NCBI RefSeq assembly: GCF_024438035.1
Contig: NZ_JANFQF010000012.1
Span: 1 to 64,000, forward strand
DNA length: 64,000 bases
Direction: 5' to 3'
DNA from: Rhodococcus tibetensis
GTDB lineage: Bacteria > Actinomycetota > Actinomycetes > Mycobacteriales > Mycobacteriaceae
A program made the position numbers and the translations under genes. Below, one piece after another: positions 8,025 to 16,462 of the stretch. Numbering within the stretch: the stretch's first letter is position 1; every line of letters starts with the position of its first letter. The notes beneath the pieces were generated by a model. That model was not told the origin of the DNA and made no database searches. It worked only from the letters and a program-made list of their open reading frames with translations.

Positions 8025-9616
8025 GAAGCCACCTGCAATACCGCGCCTTTGAGGGCTCCGGCCGCGGTCCACACCTGTTCGAGTCCCCCGGTGAGGATGT
8101 GGTGATGCTGGGCGGGGTCGAGGTCGGGGAAATCGGCGCGCTTGCTCATGCCGCGAGTTTCGGTGCGAGCCAGGGCCGAGTGGTACATCCATCGGCCCAC
8201 CGCGGTGATCGCCGCGGCCTGTCGGGCACGGACCCGTTCGTCACCGGAGTCGGCACCGAGGCCTGAAGACACCGCCGTCCACAACGACTCCAGTTCGTCG
8301 AGCGCACCCTGCACGCCTGCTCCGTCACGCAGGAGGTTCTTCTCGTACGGGAGCAATTCCGCCTGGGCCGCCGCGACGACGGCAGGGGCGTCCAGCTCGG
8401 ATCGCGACGTGGGCCGTAGTCCGGCGCGGCCCACCGCGCGGAGCTCGGTCGACGGGATTCGGCCCGCCGCGCGGGCGAAGCGAGCGGCACCCGTCCCGGC
8501 CCAGCTGCCCGACGACATCGCCCATGCCGAGTTGTGGCTGCCGCCGCCGGTGAAACCACCGCAGATGCGTTCACGGGTGGCGGCGTCGCCGGCGGCGAAC
8601 AACCCGGGAACGGTGGTGGCGCAGGTGTCGTCGGCAACCTCGATGCCGCCGGTTCCTCGCACAGTGCCTTCGGCGAGCATGCTCACCTCGAAGCGGTCGG
8701 TGAACGGGTTGATGCCGCGACGATCGAATTGCAGGAAGAAGTTGGGCTGGCCCAGTCGCATCTGGCGCTGCACCTCGTCGTCGGCGCGGTCGAGTTGCGC
8801 GTACACCGGTTCGGACAGCAACGTTCTCGCTATTACCGAGCGACCCTTGGTGGAGCCGGCGCCTTCGAGGACGCTCCCGTCGGCGTGGAAGAAGGTGGCG
8901 TAACCGTAGTAGGCGGTCTTGGTGATGGTCGAGTTGGCGGGGACGATCGCGTAAGCGTTGGAGAACTCCATGCCGGAGAACGTGGCCCCCACCTCGGCGG
9001 CCATCAGGGCACCGTCCCCGGTGTCGACGTTGGTGCCGAGCGCGCGGGACAGAAACGCGCAACCGCCACTGGCGATCACGACCGCGCCGGCGCTGACGCG
9101 ATAGTCGCGGTGTTCCTGGCGCTGGTATCCGGCCGCGCCGCGTACCAGGCCGTCGGCGTCGACGAGAAGTTCGAGGGCCGGTGAGTGGTCGAGGATCCGA
9201 ACACCGGCTTTCTTGATCCACGCCCGCATCCGGCGCATGTATTCGGGTCCCTGCAATCCGGTGCGGATCTGCTTGCCCGTGTCGGGGTCGACGGGGAACG
9301 GGTACCTTCCCTCCTCACCGAGCAGATTCATGTTGACGTACGTCTGGTGCAGCACGCGATCCATCCAGTGGTGGTCGGCGAGGTGACCGCCGAGCGTCTC
9401 GCGGCTGGCCTTTGCCTTGGCGCGCTCGGCCGGGTCGGGTTGGACGTACCAGACGCCGGTGCCCGAGGGTGCCGTCGCACCGCTCGTCCCGCAGTACCCC
9501 TTCTCGACGAGGACGACGTCGGCGCCGGTCTGTGCGGCGCGCAGAGCTGCCCACGCACCGGCGGGCCCGCCGCCGATGACGAGGACGTCGGTGCTCAGGT
9601 CGAGAAGTTCGGTCAT
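8021..9616 (-). CDS. FAD-dependent oxidoreductase, fumarate reductase/AprA-like flavoprotein subunit
   Basis: 531 residues. The N-terminus has the FAD-binding Rossmann motif (VLVIGGGPAGAWAALRAAQ), a second FAD contact appears as GLFAAGDAATRERICGG, and the Arg/His-rich helical C-terminal region resembles the succinate dehydrogenase/fumarate reductase group. The ATG at 9616 has AGGAG about 10 bases upstream; an upstream in-frame ATG at 9655 is less likely. It is translationally coupled to a two-cluster ferredoxin. AprA-like pairs of this kind in actinobacteria are often near sulfur or sulfonate genes, but no transporter is seen here, so the substrate is open. Confidence 0.8.
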   Translation of the reverse strand: MTELLDLSTDVLVIGGGPAGAWAALRAAQTGADVVLVEKGYCGTSGATAPSGTGVWYVQPDPAERAKAKASRETLGGHLADHHWMDRVLHQTYVNMNLLGEEGRYPFPVDPDTGKQIRTGLQGPEYMRRMRAWIKKAGVRILDHSPALELLVDADGLVRGAAGYQRQEHRDYRVSAGAVVIASGGCAFLSRALGTNVDTGDGALMAAEVGATFSGMEFSNAYAIVPANSTITKTAYYGYATFFHADGSVLEGAGSTKGRSVIARTLLSEPVYAQLDRADDEVQRQMRLGQPNFFLQFDRRGINPFTDRFEVSMLAEGTVRGTGGIEVADDTCATTVPGLFAAGDAATRERICGGFTGGGSHNSAWAMSSGSWAGTGAARFARAAGRIPSTELRAVGRAGLRPTSRSELDAPAVVAAAQAELLPYEKNLLRDGAGVQGALDELESLWTAVSSGLGADSGDERVRARQAAAITAVGRWMYHSALARTETRGMSKRADFPDLDPAQHHHILTGGLEQVWTAAGALKGAVLQVAS

Positions 9617-9722
9617 GAAGGGCACTCCTGTCGGCGCGGACAACTGCCCCTCCACGCTCCACCACCACTGGCGCCGCCGCCATCGTCAGAATCAGTGTGA
9701 ACCGAAGGAGGCGGCTCCGCGC

Positions 9723-12602
9723 CTACGGCCCCGGGTCGAGCAGTTGAGCGAGGTGCATCGACGACCGCGACGGTTCGAGTTGCCGCACCTGCATGTGGCA
9801 GCTGAATCCGTCGGTCAGGACCGCGGCCTCGTCGGGGGTTGCGCGTAGGGCTGGGGCGAGGGCCTGTTCGGCCACCTGCATGCTGACGTCGTAGTGCTCG
9901 TCCTCGAAGCCGAAGTTCCCGGCCACGCCGCAACATCCGGTTGCTTCCCGCACCCGCGACACTCCTACTGCTTCGAGGGCTTTCCGCTGGGTGGCGGCGC
10001 CGAACACCGCGTATTCGTGGCAATGGGTCTGCACGGTGACGTCTTCCGGCAATGCGACACTCGGTTGCCACCCCGCAGCGACGCTGTCGAGTACCGCGCC
10101 GGCGAAGCTCTGCACCCTGGCTGCGACCCGGCGTGCGGCGTCGGTGTGAACCAATTCGGGCAGATCCTTGCGCAGTGCGGCAGCACAACTCGGTTCGAGG
10201 ACGACGATGGGACGGTCGCTGCCGTCGTCGAGTAGTTCCGCCGCCTTGGTCAGTATTTTCTCGGCGCGATCGAGTTGACCGGTCGAGATCCAGGTCAGAC
10301 CGCAGCATGCGTCGCTGCGACACTGGGAACTGAGCCCCGCCTGCCCCAGAACCCGTGCGGCCGCGCCGACCACCTGCGGCCGGAAACCGCGCGTGAAGGT
10401 GTCAGCGAGCAGCACAACATCCGCTGTGGTATCACCCGACGTGCTCCCGACCTCACGTCGAATCTGTTTGCGCGAGGCAAATTCCGGCAGCTTCCGGTGC
10501 GGCGTGATGCCACCGAGGCGGGCGGCGATCTTCGCGAGCCGTCCGGTGGTGAGCTTGTTGACGACGGGGGCCGACCGTTCCGCGGCCCGCAGCCACACCG
10601 GCAACCAGCCGAGCGAGTAGTGCGAGCGCGGACGGACCCGGCCGCGATAGTGGTGGTCGAGGAATTCGGCTTTGTAGGTGGCCATGTCGACGCCCACCGG
10701 GCAGTCGGTGGAGCACGCTTTACAGGACAGGCACAGGTCGAGGGATTCCTTGACGTCCTCGGACGCCCAGCCGTCGGCGATCGTCGGCGAGTTGCGCACC
10801 ATCTCTTGGAGGGCACGCGCGCGGCCGCGGGTGGAGTCCTTCTCGTCGCCGGTCGCCCGGAAGCTGGGGCACATGACGCCGCCCGTCGACGCACGGCAGC
10901 GGCCCACGCCGATACAGCCCTGCACCGCATGGACGAACGGCGCGACCGGGACGTCGCTGGTGGGTGTGAGGTCGAAGCTGGTCTGCCAGGGTCGTGGGTC
11001 GACCCCGTGGAGCGCGAGGCTTCCCAGCAACGGTTCGGGATCGACGATGCTGCCCGGATTCAGCAGTGCGGCCGGATCCCAGAGCTGCTTGAACCGGGCG
11101 AAGGCCGACATCATGGTGGGGGAATACATCATCGGGAGCAGCGACGATCGTGCGCGGCCGTCGCCGTGCTCCCCCGACATCGAACCGCCGAACCGGACAC
11201 ACAGTTCTGCTGCCCGGTGGATGAACCGGGACATGACGTCCCGGCCTTCCTCGGTGCGTTGATCGAAGTTGATGCGGATGTGCATGCAGCCGGCACCGAA
11301 GTGCCCGTACATCACTCCGGTGAGGTGAAACTCGGCGAGGAGCGCCTTGATGTCTACCAGGTAGTCGGCGAGTTGCTCGGGCGCGACCGCGGAATCTTCC
11401 CACCCCGTCCATGATTCGCCGCCTTCGACGAGCCGCGCGGAAAGCCCGGCGCCGTCCTCGCGCACTCGCCACAGCGATGCACGTTCCGCGGGATCCGCAA
11501 CCACCCGGGCGTCGACGAGCCGTCCGGCCGCACGTAGTTTCGAGACCAGCTCGGCTCCGCGCCGCTCGACCTCGGCAGCATCGTCCCCGTCGAGGTCGAC
11601 GTACAACCAGGCCGAGCCCTCGGGCAGTCCCACGACGGAGTCGGCGCCGCGGAGGTGACGCATGGTGTCGACGATCGCCGAGTCGATGCCCTCGATCGCC
11701 GCCGGCGCGTACTCGAGGAGCATCGCGTTGTCCCGCGCCGCGTCCACCAGGTCGCGGTAGCCGAGGCACAACAGCATCGCCGCGGGCGGCACCGGCACCA
11801 GCGCCACGGTGGCCGCCACGATCACCGCGCACGTCCCCTCGCTCCCGACCAGCGCGCGAGCGACATCGAAGCCGTTCTCCGGCAACAGTTTCGCGAGGTG
11901 AAACCCGGACACCTGCCGCGGGATCCGATCGAGTTCGAGTCGGAACTCGGCGAGGTGGGTGTCGGCCAGGTCCCGTAGCCCGGTACCGATTCGTTCGGCT
12001 TCGGCCGCCGCGGACGCGTCGTCCGGGTCGGTGGCCCGGACGCCGTTCCGGGTCGCGGTCAACCGGTGACCGCCGGCGGTCACCAGGTCGAGCGCGACCA
12101 CATGATCCGACGTGCGCCCGTACCGCACGGAGTGGTTGCCGCAGGCGTCGTTCCCGATTGCCCCGCCGACGGTGGCGCGGGACTTGCTCGACGGGTCGGG
12201 GGCGAAGGTGAAGGCCCCGTCCGTCGCGAGCTGGACCTCTTTCTGCAGGTCCGTCAGCACGATTCCAGGTTCGACGACGGCTGTGCGTGCGGAGGCGTCG
12301 ACCGCGCGCACGGCGGCCATGTGCCGGGAGAAGTCGAGTACCACTCCCCTGCCGATGGCGTTGCCCGCGAGGGACGTACCGCCGCCGCGACTGGTGATGG
12401 GTATCGCGCGATCGGTGCACGCCCGGGCGATCGTCACCACGTCGTCCGCGGTCCGCGGAAACGCCACGGCCAGCGGTGGCACTCGGTAGTTCGAGGCGTC
12501 GAAGGAGTACTCGGCCCGCCGGCGCGACCCGGTGTCGAGGTCGATGCCCAGCGCAGCCAGGTCAGCGCATAGGTCAGCGGCAAGACCTGTCAGCTCAGCC
12601 AC
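9723..12602 (-). CDS. FAD-linked oxidase with C-terminal Fe-S/CCG domains (D-lactate/D-2-hydroxyglutarate dehydrogenase-like)
   Basis: 959 residues combining the usual two polypeptides of glycolate/D-lactate oxidases. The N-terminal FAD-binding type 4 domain (about 35-210) has SRGGGTSLAGNAIG and GNDACGNHSVRYG; the FAD-oxidase C-terminal domain runs to about 520 (YGHFGAGCMHIRIN). Then comes a 4Fe-4S domain (LDLCLSCKACSTDCPVG) and two CCG-type domains (ACCGLTWIS; TGCCGVAGNFGFEDEHYD). The layout matches the YdiJ/Dld group that oxidise D-2-hydroxyacids and pass electrons to the chain. The start is GTG at 12602 behind GGAGGGA. It faces the same way as the flavoprotein/ferredoxin pair, with a 107-base gap. 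Confidence 0.85.
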   Translation of the reverse strand: MAELTGLAADLCADLAALGIDLDTGSRRRAEYSFDASNYRVPPLAVAFPRTADDVVTIARACTDRAIPITSRGGGTSLAGNAIGRGVVLDFSRHMAAVRAVDASARTAVVEPGIVLTDLQKEVQLATDGAFTFAPDPSSKSRATVGGAIGNDACGNHSVRYGRTSDHVVALDLVTAGGHRLTATRNGVRATDPDDASAAAEAERIGTGLRDLADTHLAEFRLELDRIPRQVSGFHLAKLLPENGFDVARALVGSEGTCAVIVAATVALVPVPPAAMLLCLGYRDLVDAARDNAMLLEYAPAAIEGIDSAIVDTMRHLRGADSVVGLPEGSAWLYVDLDGDDAAEVERRGAELVSKLRAAGRLVDARVVADPAERASLWRVREDGAGLSARLVEGGESWTGWEDSAVAPEQLADYLVDIKALLAEFHLTGVMYGHFGAGCMHIRINFDQRTEEGRDVMSRFIHRAAELCVRFGGSMSGEHGDGRARSSLLPMMYSPTMMSAFARFKQLWDPAALLNPGSIVDPEPLLGSLALHGVDPRPWQTSFDLTPTSDVPVAPFVHAVQGCIGVGRCRASTGGVMCPSFRATGDEKDSTRGRARALQEMVRNSPTIADGWASEDVKESLDLCLSCKACSTDCPVGVDMATYKAEFLDHHYRGRVRPRSHYSLGWLPVWLRAAERSAPVVNKLTTGRLAKIAARLGGITPHRKLPEFASRKQIRREVGSTSGDTTADVVLLADTFTRGFRPQVVGAAARVLGQAGLSSQCRSDACCGLTWISTGQLDRAEKILTKAAELLDDGSDRPIVVLEPSCAAALRKDLPELVHTDAARRVAARVQSFAGAVLDSVAAGWQPSVALPEDVTVQTHCHEYAVFGAATQRKALEAVGVSRVREATGCCGVAGNFGFEDEHYDVSMQVAEQALAPALRATPDEAAVLTDGFSCHMQVRQLEPSRSSMHLAQLLDPGP

Positions 12603-12763
12603 GCGTGTCCTGTCCCTCCGTCTCGAAGTCCTGTTCGGGAAGCGTAGTCGCGGGCCATGGCTACATGGTCGAGTCGCTTCCTGAGATTGTCAACAATCAC
12701 ACGATAGTGGTGGCGGCTCTGTAGCGTGGATCGAGGCGGCGCATCCCGCGACGGTCCGGAGAG

Positions 12764-13441
12764 GTGAGCGTCCTGAACATCGGATCAGCGCACGACGCCC
12801 GTGCCGTGCGGGTAGGCGGTGCAACGTGGGTCCTGATCTCGTTGTACTTCGCCGCGGAGGTCGTCACCGCGGCGGCGTGGCCGAGAAAGTACGAGGTGAC
12901 CACCGATTCGGTGAGCAACCTCGGTGCCGCAGGTTGCGACGGATCCGCGGCGCAACTGGCGGTCGCACGAATCTGCTCACCCCTCCACGCGGTGATGAAC
13001 ATCGCTTTCGTCATGACCGGCGTGCTGATCGTCGTCGGCGCGATCGGATTGCGGGAGTTCCTCCCCGCCGGTCGGACGCGCGTGACCGCCCTGGGCTTAC
13101 TGGTGCTGACCGCGGTGAGCGCAGCACTGACCGGACTGGTACCGATCAACGTGGACGCCGACCTCCATCAGGTGGTCGCCACCCCGACGTTCGTGGCCCG
13201 CAACGCAGCACTCGCTTTCCTCGCCGTGGTGCTGTTCGAGCGATGGCGCGGATTCGCCGTCTGGACGGGATCGTGCTGCCTTGTGGGAGTGCTGGGCGCG
13301 ATCGCCATCGTCATCCCAGGCACGTCGTTCGGCATCGCCGAACGGCTTGCGTTGTACCCCTTCACCATCTGGGTGGTGAGCGCCGGAGTCGCCGCACTGG
13401 TGGTGAGCCGGGGCGCCGACCAGGGGCGTGTCGAACCTTGA
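12764..13441 (+). CDS. DUF998 family membrane protein
   Basis: 225 residues with about six hydrophobic segments (for example VLISLYFAAEVVTAAAW, AVMNIAFVMTGVLIVVGAIG, LGLLVLTAVSAALTGLVP and the last near FTIWVVSAGVAALVVS) and the conserved SVSNLGA and SPLHAVMNIAF of the family. It is an integral membrane protein of unknown role. The GTG at 12764 follows GGAGAG. Confidence 0.8.
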   Translation: MSVLNIGSAHDARAVRVGGATWVLISLYFAAEVVTAAAWPRKYEVTTDSVSNLGAAGCDGSAAQLAVARICSPLHAVMNIAFVMTGVLIVVGAIGLREFLPAGRTRVTALGLLVLTAVSAALTGLVPINVDADLHQVVATPTFVARNAALAFLAVVLFERWRGFAVWTGSCCLVGVLGAIAIVIPGTSFGIAERLALYPFTIWVVSAGVAALVVSRGADQGRVEP

Positions 13442-13534
13442 CCGCTCGTTTTCGACCGAGAAGGGTTGGATCTACCGTGCTTTCCGTCCGTGTGACCGGT
13501 AGGCACCACTCCAGTCATCGAGAGGACAGGACCA

Positions 13535-13801
13535 ATGTCTGTTGTAGTTCGGCACCACGCGTCAGGAATGACGGTCGATCAATATTCCGCGGTGGCCACC
13601 CAGACCACCGATGCGATCCAGAACGCCAACGGTTTCATCGCCCACTACGCCTTTGCGGAGGGTGACGGCCTGACGGTGTCCGAGATCTGGGAATCCCAGG
13701 CCGACCACGACAAGTTCTTCGACGAGGTGATCCGTCCGAAGTTGCCGCAGGAGATCCCGCCGCCCGCCGTGTTCGACGTAATCAACACCATCACACGCTG
13801 A
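13535..13801 (+). CDS. Small dimeric alpha/beta-barrel (ABM-like) protein
   Basis: 88 residues. The pattern VVVRHHASGMTVDQYSAVAT, then GFIAHYAFAEGDGLTVSEIWE and SQADHDKFFDEVIRPKL, is the short ferredoxin-like fold of antibiotic-biosynthesis-monooxygenase or EthD-like proteins. The function is not predictable. It is preceded by GAGAGGAC and followed by a strong terminator hairpin, so it is probably a single transcription unit. Confidence 0.7.
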   Translation: MSVVVRHHASGMTVDQYSAVATQTTDAIQNANGFIAHYAFAEGDGLTVSEIWESQADHDKFFDEVIRPKLPQEIPPPAVFDVINTITR

Positions 13802-13809
13802 GGCTCCGC

Positions 13810-13853
13810 CCGTGCGCCTTTGTGGTAGCTCCGGCTACCAGAAAGGCGCACGG
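13810..13853. terminator. 20-bp hairpin terminator
   Basis: CCGTGCGCCTTTGTGGTAGC pairs with 13834-13853 across a 4-base loop with one mismatch. It ends the 13535 gene. Confidence 0.85.
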
Positions 13854-13879
13854 CCGCGGAGCGCCTACTGGAGGTGCCG

Positions 13880-14665
13880 ATGTCCACCGCTCTCACTCAT
13901 GCCGCCGAGGTCCAGCAGTCGGCGGCGAACGGCCGAATTTCGATCGAACGCAACCACAAGCGCATACGGGTGTTCTTCGCCGGACAGCCGATCGCCGACA
14001 CGACGCGTGCGGTATATCTATTCGAGAAGGGGCTGCTGCCCGTCTACTACATCCCCCGCGACGATGTCCGGACCGAGTTCCTCGAGCCGGTCGACGCGAC
14101 CACGCGCTGCCCGTGGAAGGGTGCGGCCCGGTATTGGGACCTGGTGGTGGGCGACCGCCGCGCCGAGCAGGCGGTGTGGGGATACGACACTCCTCTCGGC
14201 GACTCGCTGGATCTGAGCCCGTACGTCGCGTTCTACTGGAACAAGATGGACGCCTGGTACGAGGAGGACCAGCAGGTGTTCGTGCACGCCCGAGACCCGT
14301 ATGTGCGGGTCGACGTCCTGCCCTCGTCTCGGCATGTCGAGGTGTACATCGGCGACACTCTGGTCGCCGACAGTGTGCGGCCGCGACTTCTGTTCGAGAC
14401 TTCTCTACCCGTCCGCTACTACATTCCGCGGATCGACGTGCGCGGCGAGTTCTTCACCGACTCCGACACCCGCACTTCCTGCCCGTACAAGGGCACCGCG
14501 TCGTACCTGTCGTTCACGGGGTCGGGCAACGACCACCCTGTCGACGACGCCGCCTGGTTCTATCCGTTCACGACGGCCGAGGCGTCGGGCATCGACGACC
14601 ATGTGTCGTTCTACCCGGGCGATGCCACCCGCATCGTCGTCGACGGGGTGCCGCTCGAAGAGTGA
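13880..14665 (+). CDS. Tandem DUF427 domain protein
   Basis: 261 residues made of two DUF427 units. The first (about 20-115) has VRVFFAGQPIADTTRAVYLFE, YYIPRDDV and TRCPWKGAARYW; the second (about 135-240) repeats it as VEVYIGDTLVADSVRPRLLFE, YYIPRIDV and TSCPYKGTASYL. Each ends with an aromatic/proline block (SPYVAFYWNKMD; DAAWFYPFT). GGAGG at 13870-13874 fixes the ATG at 13880; the GTG at 13874 would overlap it. The biochemical role of DUF427 is not established. Confidence 0.85.
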   Translation: MSTALTHAAEVQQSAANGRISIERNHKRIRVFFAGQPIADTTRAVYLFEKGLLPVYYIPRDDVRTEFLEPVDATTRCPWKGAARYWDLVVGDRRAEQAVWGYDTPLGDSLDLSPYVAFYWNKMDAWYEEDQQVFVHARDPYVRVDVLPSSRHVEVYIGDTLVADSVRPRLLFETSLPVRYYIPRIDVRGEFFTDSDTRTSCPYKGTASYLSFTGSGNDHPVDDAAWFYPFTTAEASGIDDHVSFYPGDATRIVVDGVPLEE

Positions 14666-14714
14666 GTGTTGCAGACTGAGAACATCGCGATTCTCCCGAG
14701 GAAGTGAGAACAGC

Positions 14715-14999
14715 ATGTCTCTGTTCGTCGTGGAATACACCTACACCCCGGAGACGTCGTCGCGTCGTGACGATCATCGGGGGGACCATCGCGGCTGGAT
14801 CGCGGAGATGATCCGGCGGAAGGTGGTGCGTTCGACCGGCCCCTTGGCCGACGGCTCCGGCGCCTTCATCATTGCCGACGGGCCCGACGAAGAGACGGTC
14901 ACTCGACTGTTCCAGCAGGATCCGTTCGTTCAGGCGAAGCTCGTCGAGAACGTCCGCGTCAGTGAATGGCATCCGGTGATGGGCGAATTCAGCGAGTGA
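14715..14999 (+). CDS. YciI family protein
   Basis: 94 residues: VVEYTYTPETSSRRDDHRGDH, then GWIAEMIRRKVVRSTGPLADGSGAFIIADGP and a C-terminal ENVRVSEWHPVMGEF. This is the YciI ferredoxin-like fold; family members are small dimers of uncertain enzymatic role. GAGGAAG precedes the ATG. It follows the DUF427 gene by 49 bases and may share its transcript. Confidence 0.8.
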   Translation: MSLFVVEYTYTPETSSRRDDHRGDHRGWIAEMIRRKVVRSTGPLADGSGAFIIADGPDEETVTRLFQQDPFVQAKLVENVRVSEWHPVMGEFSE

Positions 15000-15079
15000 C
15001 CCGATCGGCGTGGTCGGCGGTGTCGGGCCCGGAGCAGTAGCCTCGGCACCGACCATCGTTGGGCGCCGGAAGGGACAGC

Positions 15080-16354
15080 ATGACCGGGGAACGGCCCGAA
15101 ACGGAGCCGACACCGGCACCGCAACTGAAACGCCGACTGGGAGTGTTCGACTCGGTGATGATCGGCCTCGGGTCGATGATCGGTGCCGGCATCTTCGCGG
15201 CGCTCGCTCCGGCCGCTGTCGCCGCGGGCGGCGCCCTGCTCTTCGGGTTGGCAGTCGCGGCGGTGATCGCCTACTGCAATGCCAATTCCTCCGCTCGCCT
15301 GGCCGCGCTGTACCCACAGTCCGGTGGAACTTACGTCTACGGCCGCGAACGTCTGGGCCCCTTCTTCGGATGCCTCGCCGGCTGGGGTTTCGTCGTCGGC
15401 AAAACTGCTTCCTGCGCCGCCATGGCCTTGACCGTCGGCGCCTATGCGTGGCCGGGCTACGAACACGTGGTCGCGGTGATTGCCGTCGGCGGAGTCACCG
15501 CCGTCAACTATCTGGGTGTGCAGAAGTCGGCGCTGGCCACCGGCGGCATCGTATTCTTCGTCCTCGCGGTCCTGGCCGTGGTAGTGCTGGCGTGCCTCAC
15601 CGCTACCGATACGGGTTTCGACGGCCCAGTGCTGACCCGAGGTCATGGGGTCACCGGTGTTTTGCAAGCAGCCGGCTTGTTGTTCTTCGCGTTCGCGGGT
15701 TACGCCCGAATCGCCACGCTGGGCGAGGAGGTTCGGGACCCGCGCCGGACGATTTCCCGGGCTATCCCTCTCGCCCTCGGCCTCACCCTGCTCATGTATC
15801 TCCTCGTCGCGATCGCGGTACTGAGCGTCCTCGGTCCCGACCGGCTGGCGGCCGCGACCGACCCGCTCGCCGAGGCCGTCCGCGCCGCCGGATTCGGCGG
15901 TGTCGAGCCCGTCGTGCGGGTGGCCGCCGTCGTCGCCGCACTGGGTTCCCTGCTCTCGCTGATCCTCGGGGTTTCCCGCACCACGTTCGCGATGGCCCGC
16001 GACGGCAACCTGCCCCGGTTCCTCGAGGCCGTGCACCCCCGGTTCGCGGTACCGCACCGTGCGGAGCTGGCCGTGGGTGCGGTGGTCGCCGTCCTCGCCG
16101 CGACAGCGGATCTGCGGGGCGTGATCGGGTTCTCGTCGTTCGCTGTGCTGGTGTACTACCTGATCGCGAACGCATCTGCTTGGACGTTGTCGGCGCAGTT
16201 ACGTCCTCGGCTCGTCGCGGCCGCGGGTGCCGCCGGATGCCTGATCCTCGCCGCGTTCCTTCCCCTTCCTTCGGTGCTGTGGGGGATCGTCGTCCTCGGC
16301 GTGGGCACAGGCCTCTACTGGTTCCGCGCCGTCGTGTCGCGATCTGCTGCCTGA
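15080..16354 (+). CDS. APC family amino-acid permease
   Basis: 424 residues with about 12 hydrophobic spans. The first helix carries the hallmark GLGSMIGAGIFAALAP, and later the loop-helix FAFAGYARIATLGEEVRDPRRT, typical of amino-acid/polyamine/organocation transporters. It should import an amino acid or amine at the cytoplasmic membrane; the substrate is not clear. The ATG at 15080 follows GGAAGGG. Confidence 0.85.
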   Translation: MTGERPETEPTPAPQLKRRLGVFDSVMIGLGSMIGAGIFAALAPAAVAAGGALLFGLAVAAVIAYCNANSSARLAALYPQSGGTYVYGRERLGPFFGCLAGWGFVVGKTASCAAMALTVGAYAWPGYEHVVAVIAVGGVTAVNYLGVQKSALATGGIVFFVLAVLAVVVLACLTATDTGFDGPVLTRGHGVTGVLQAAGLLFFAFAGYARIATLGEEVRDPRRTISRAIPLALGLTLLMYLLVAIAVLSVLGPDRLAAATDPLAEAVRAAGFGGVEPVVRVAAVVAALGSLLSLILGVSRTTFAMARDGNLPRFLEAVHPRFAVPHRAELAVGAVVAVLAATADLRGVIGFSSFAVLVYYLIANASAWTLSAQLRPRLVAAAGAAGCLILAAFLPLPSVLWGIVVLGVGTGLYWFRAVVSRSAA

Positions 16355-16462
16355 CGGGCCCATCCCCCTCGAGGTTGAATGGTCCGTGGGGGATGCCTCG
16401 CAACGCACACGAAGTGGTGACCGAGGCGCCTCGGGCGATGGCACTGAAGTGAGGATTACCTC

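Noticed and set aside
13874-13879. GTG at 13874 as start of the DUF427 gene
   Set aside because: It overlaps the GGAGG ribosome site; the ATG at 13880 fits the spacing.
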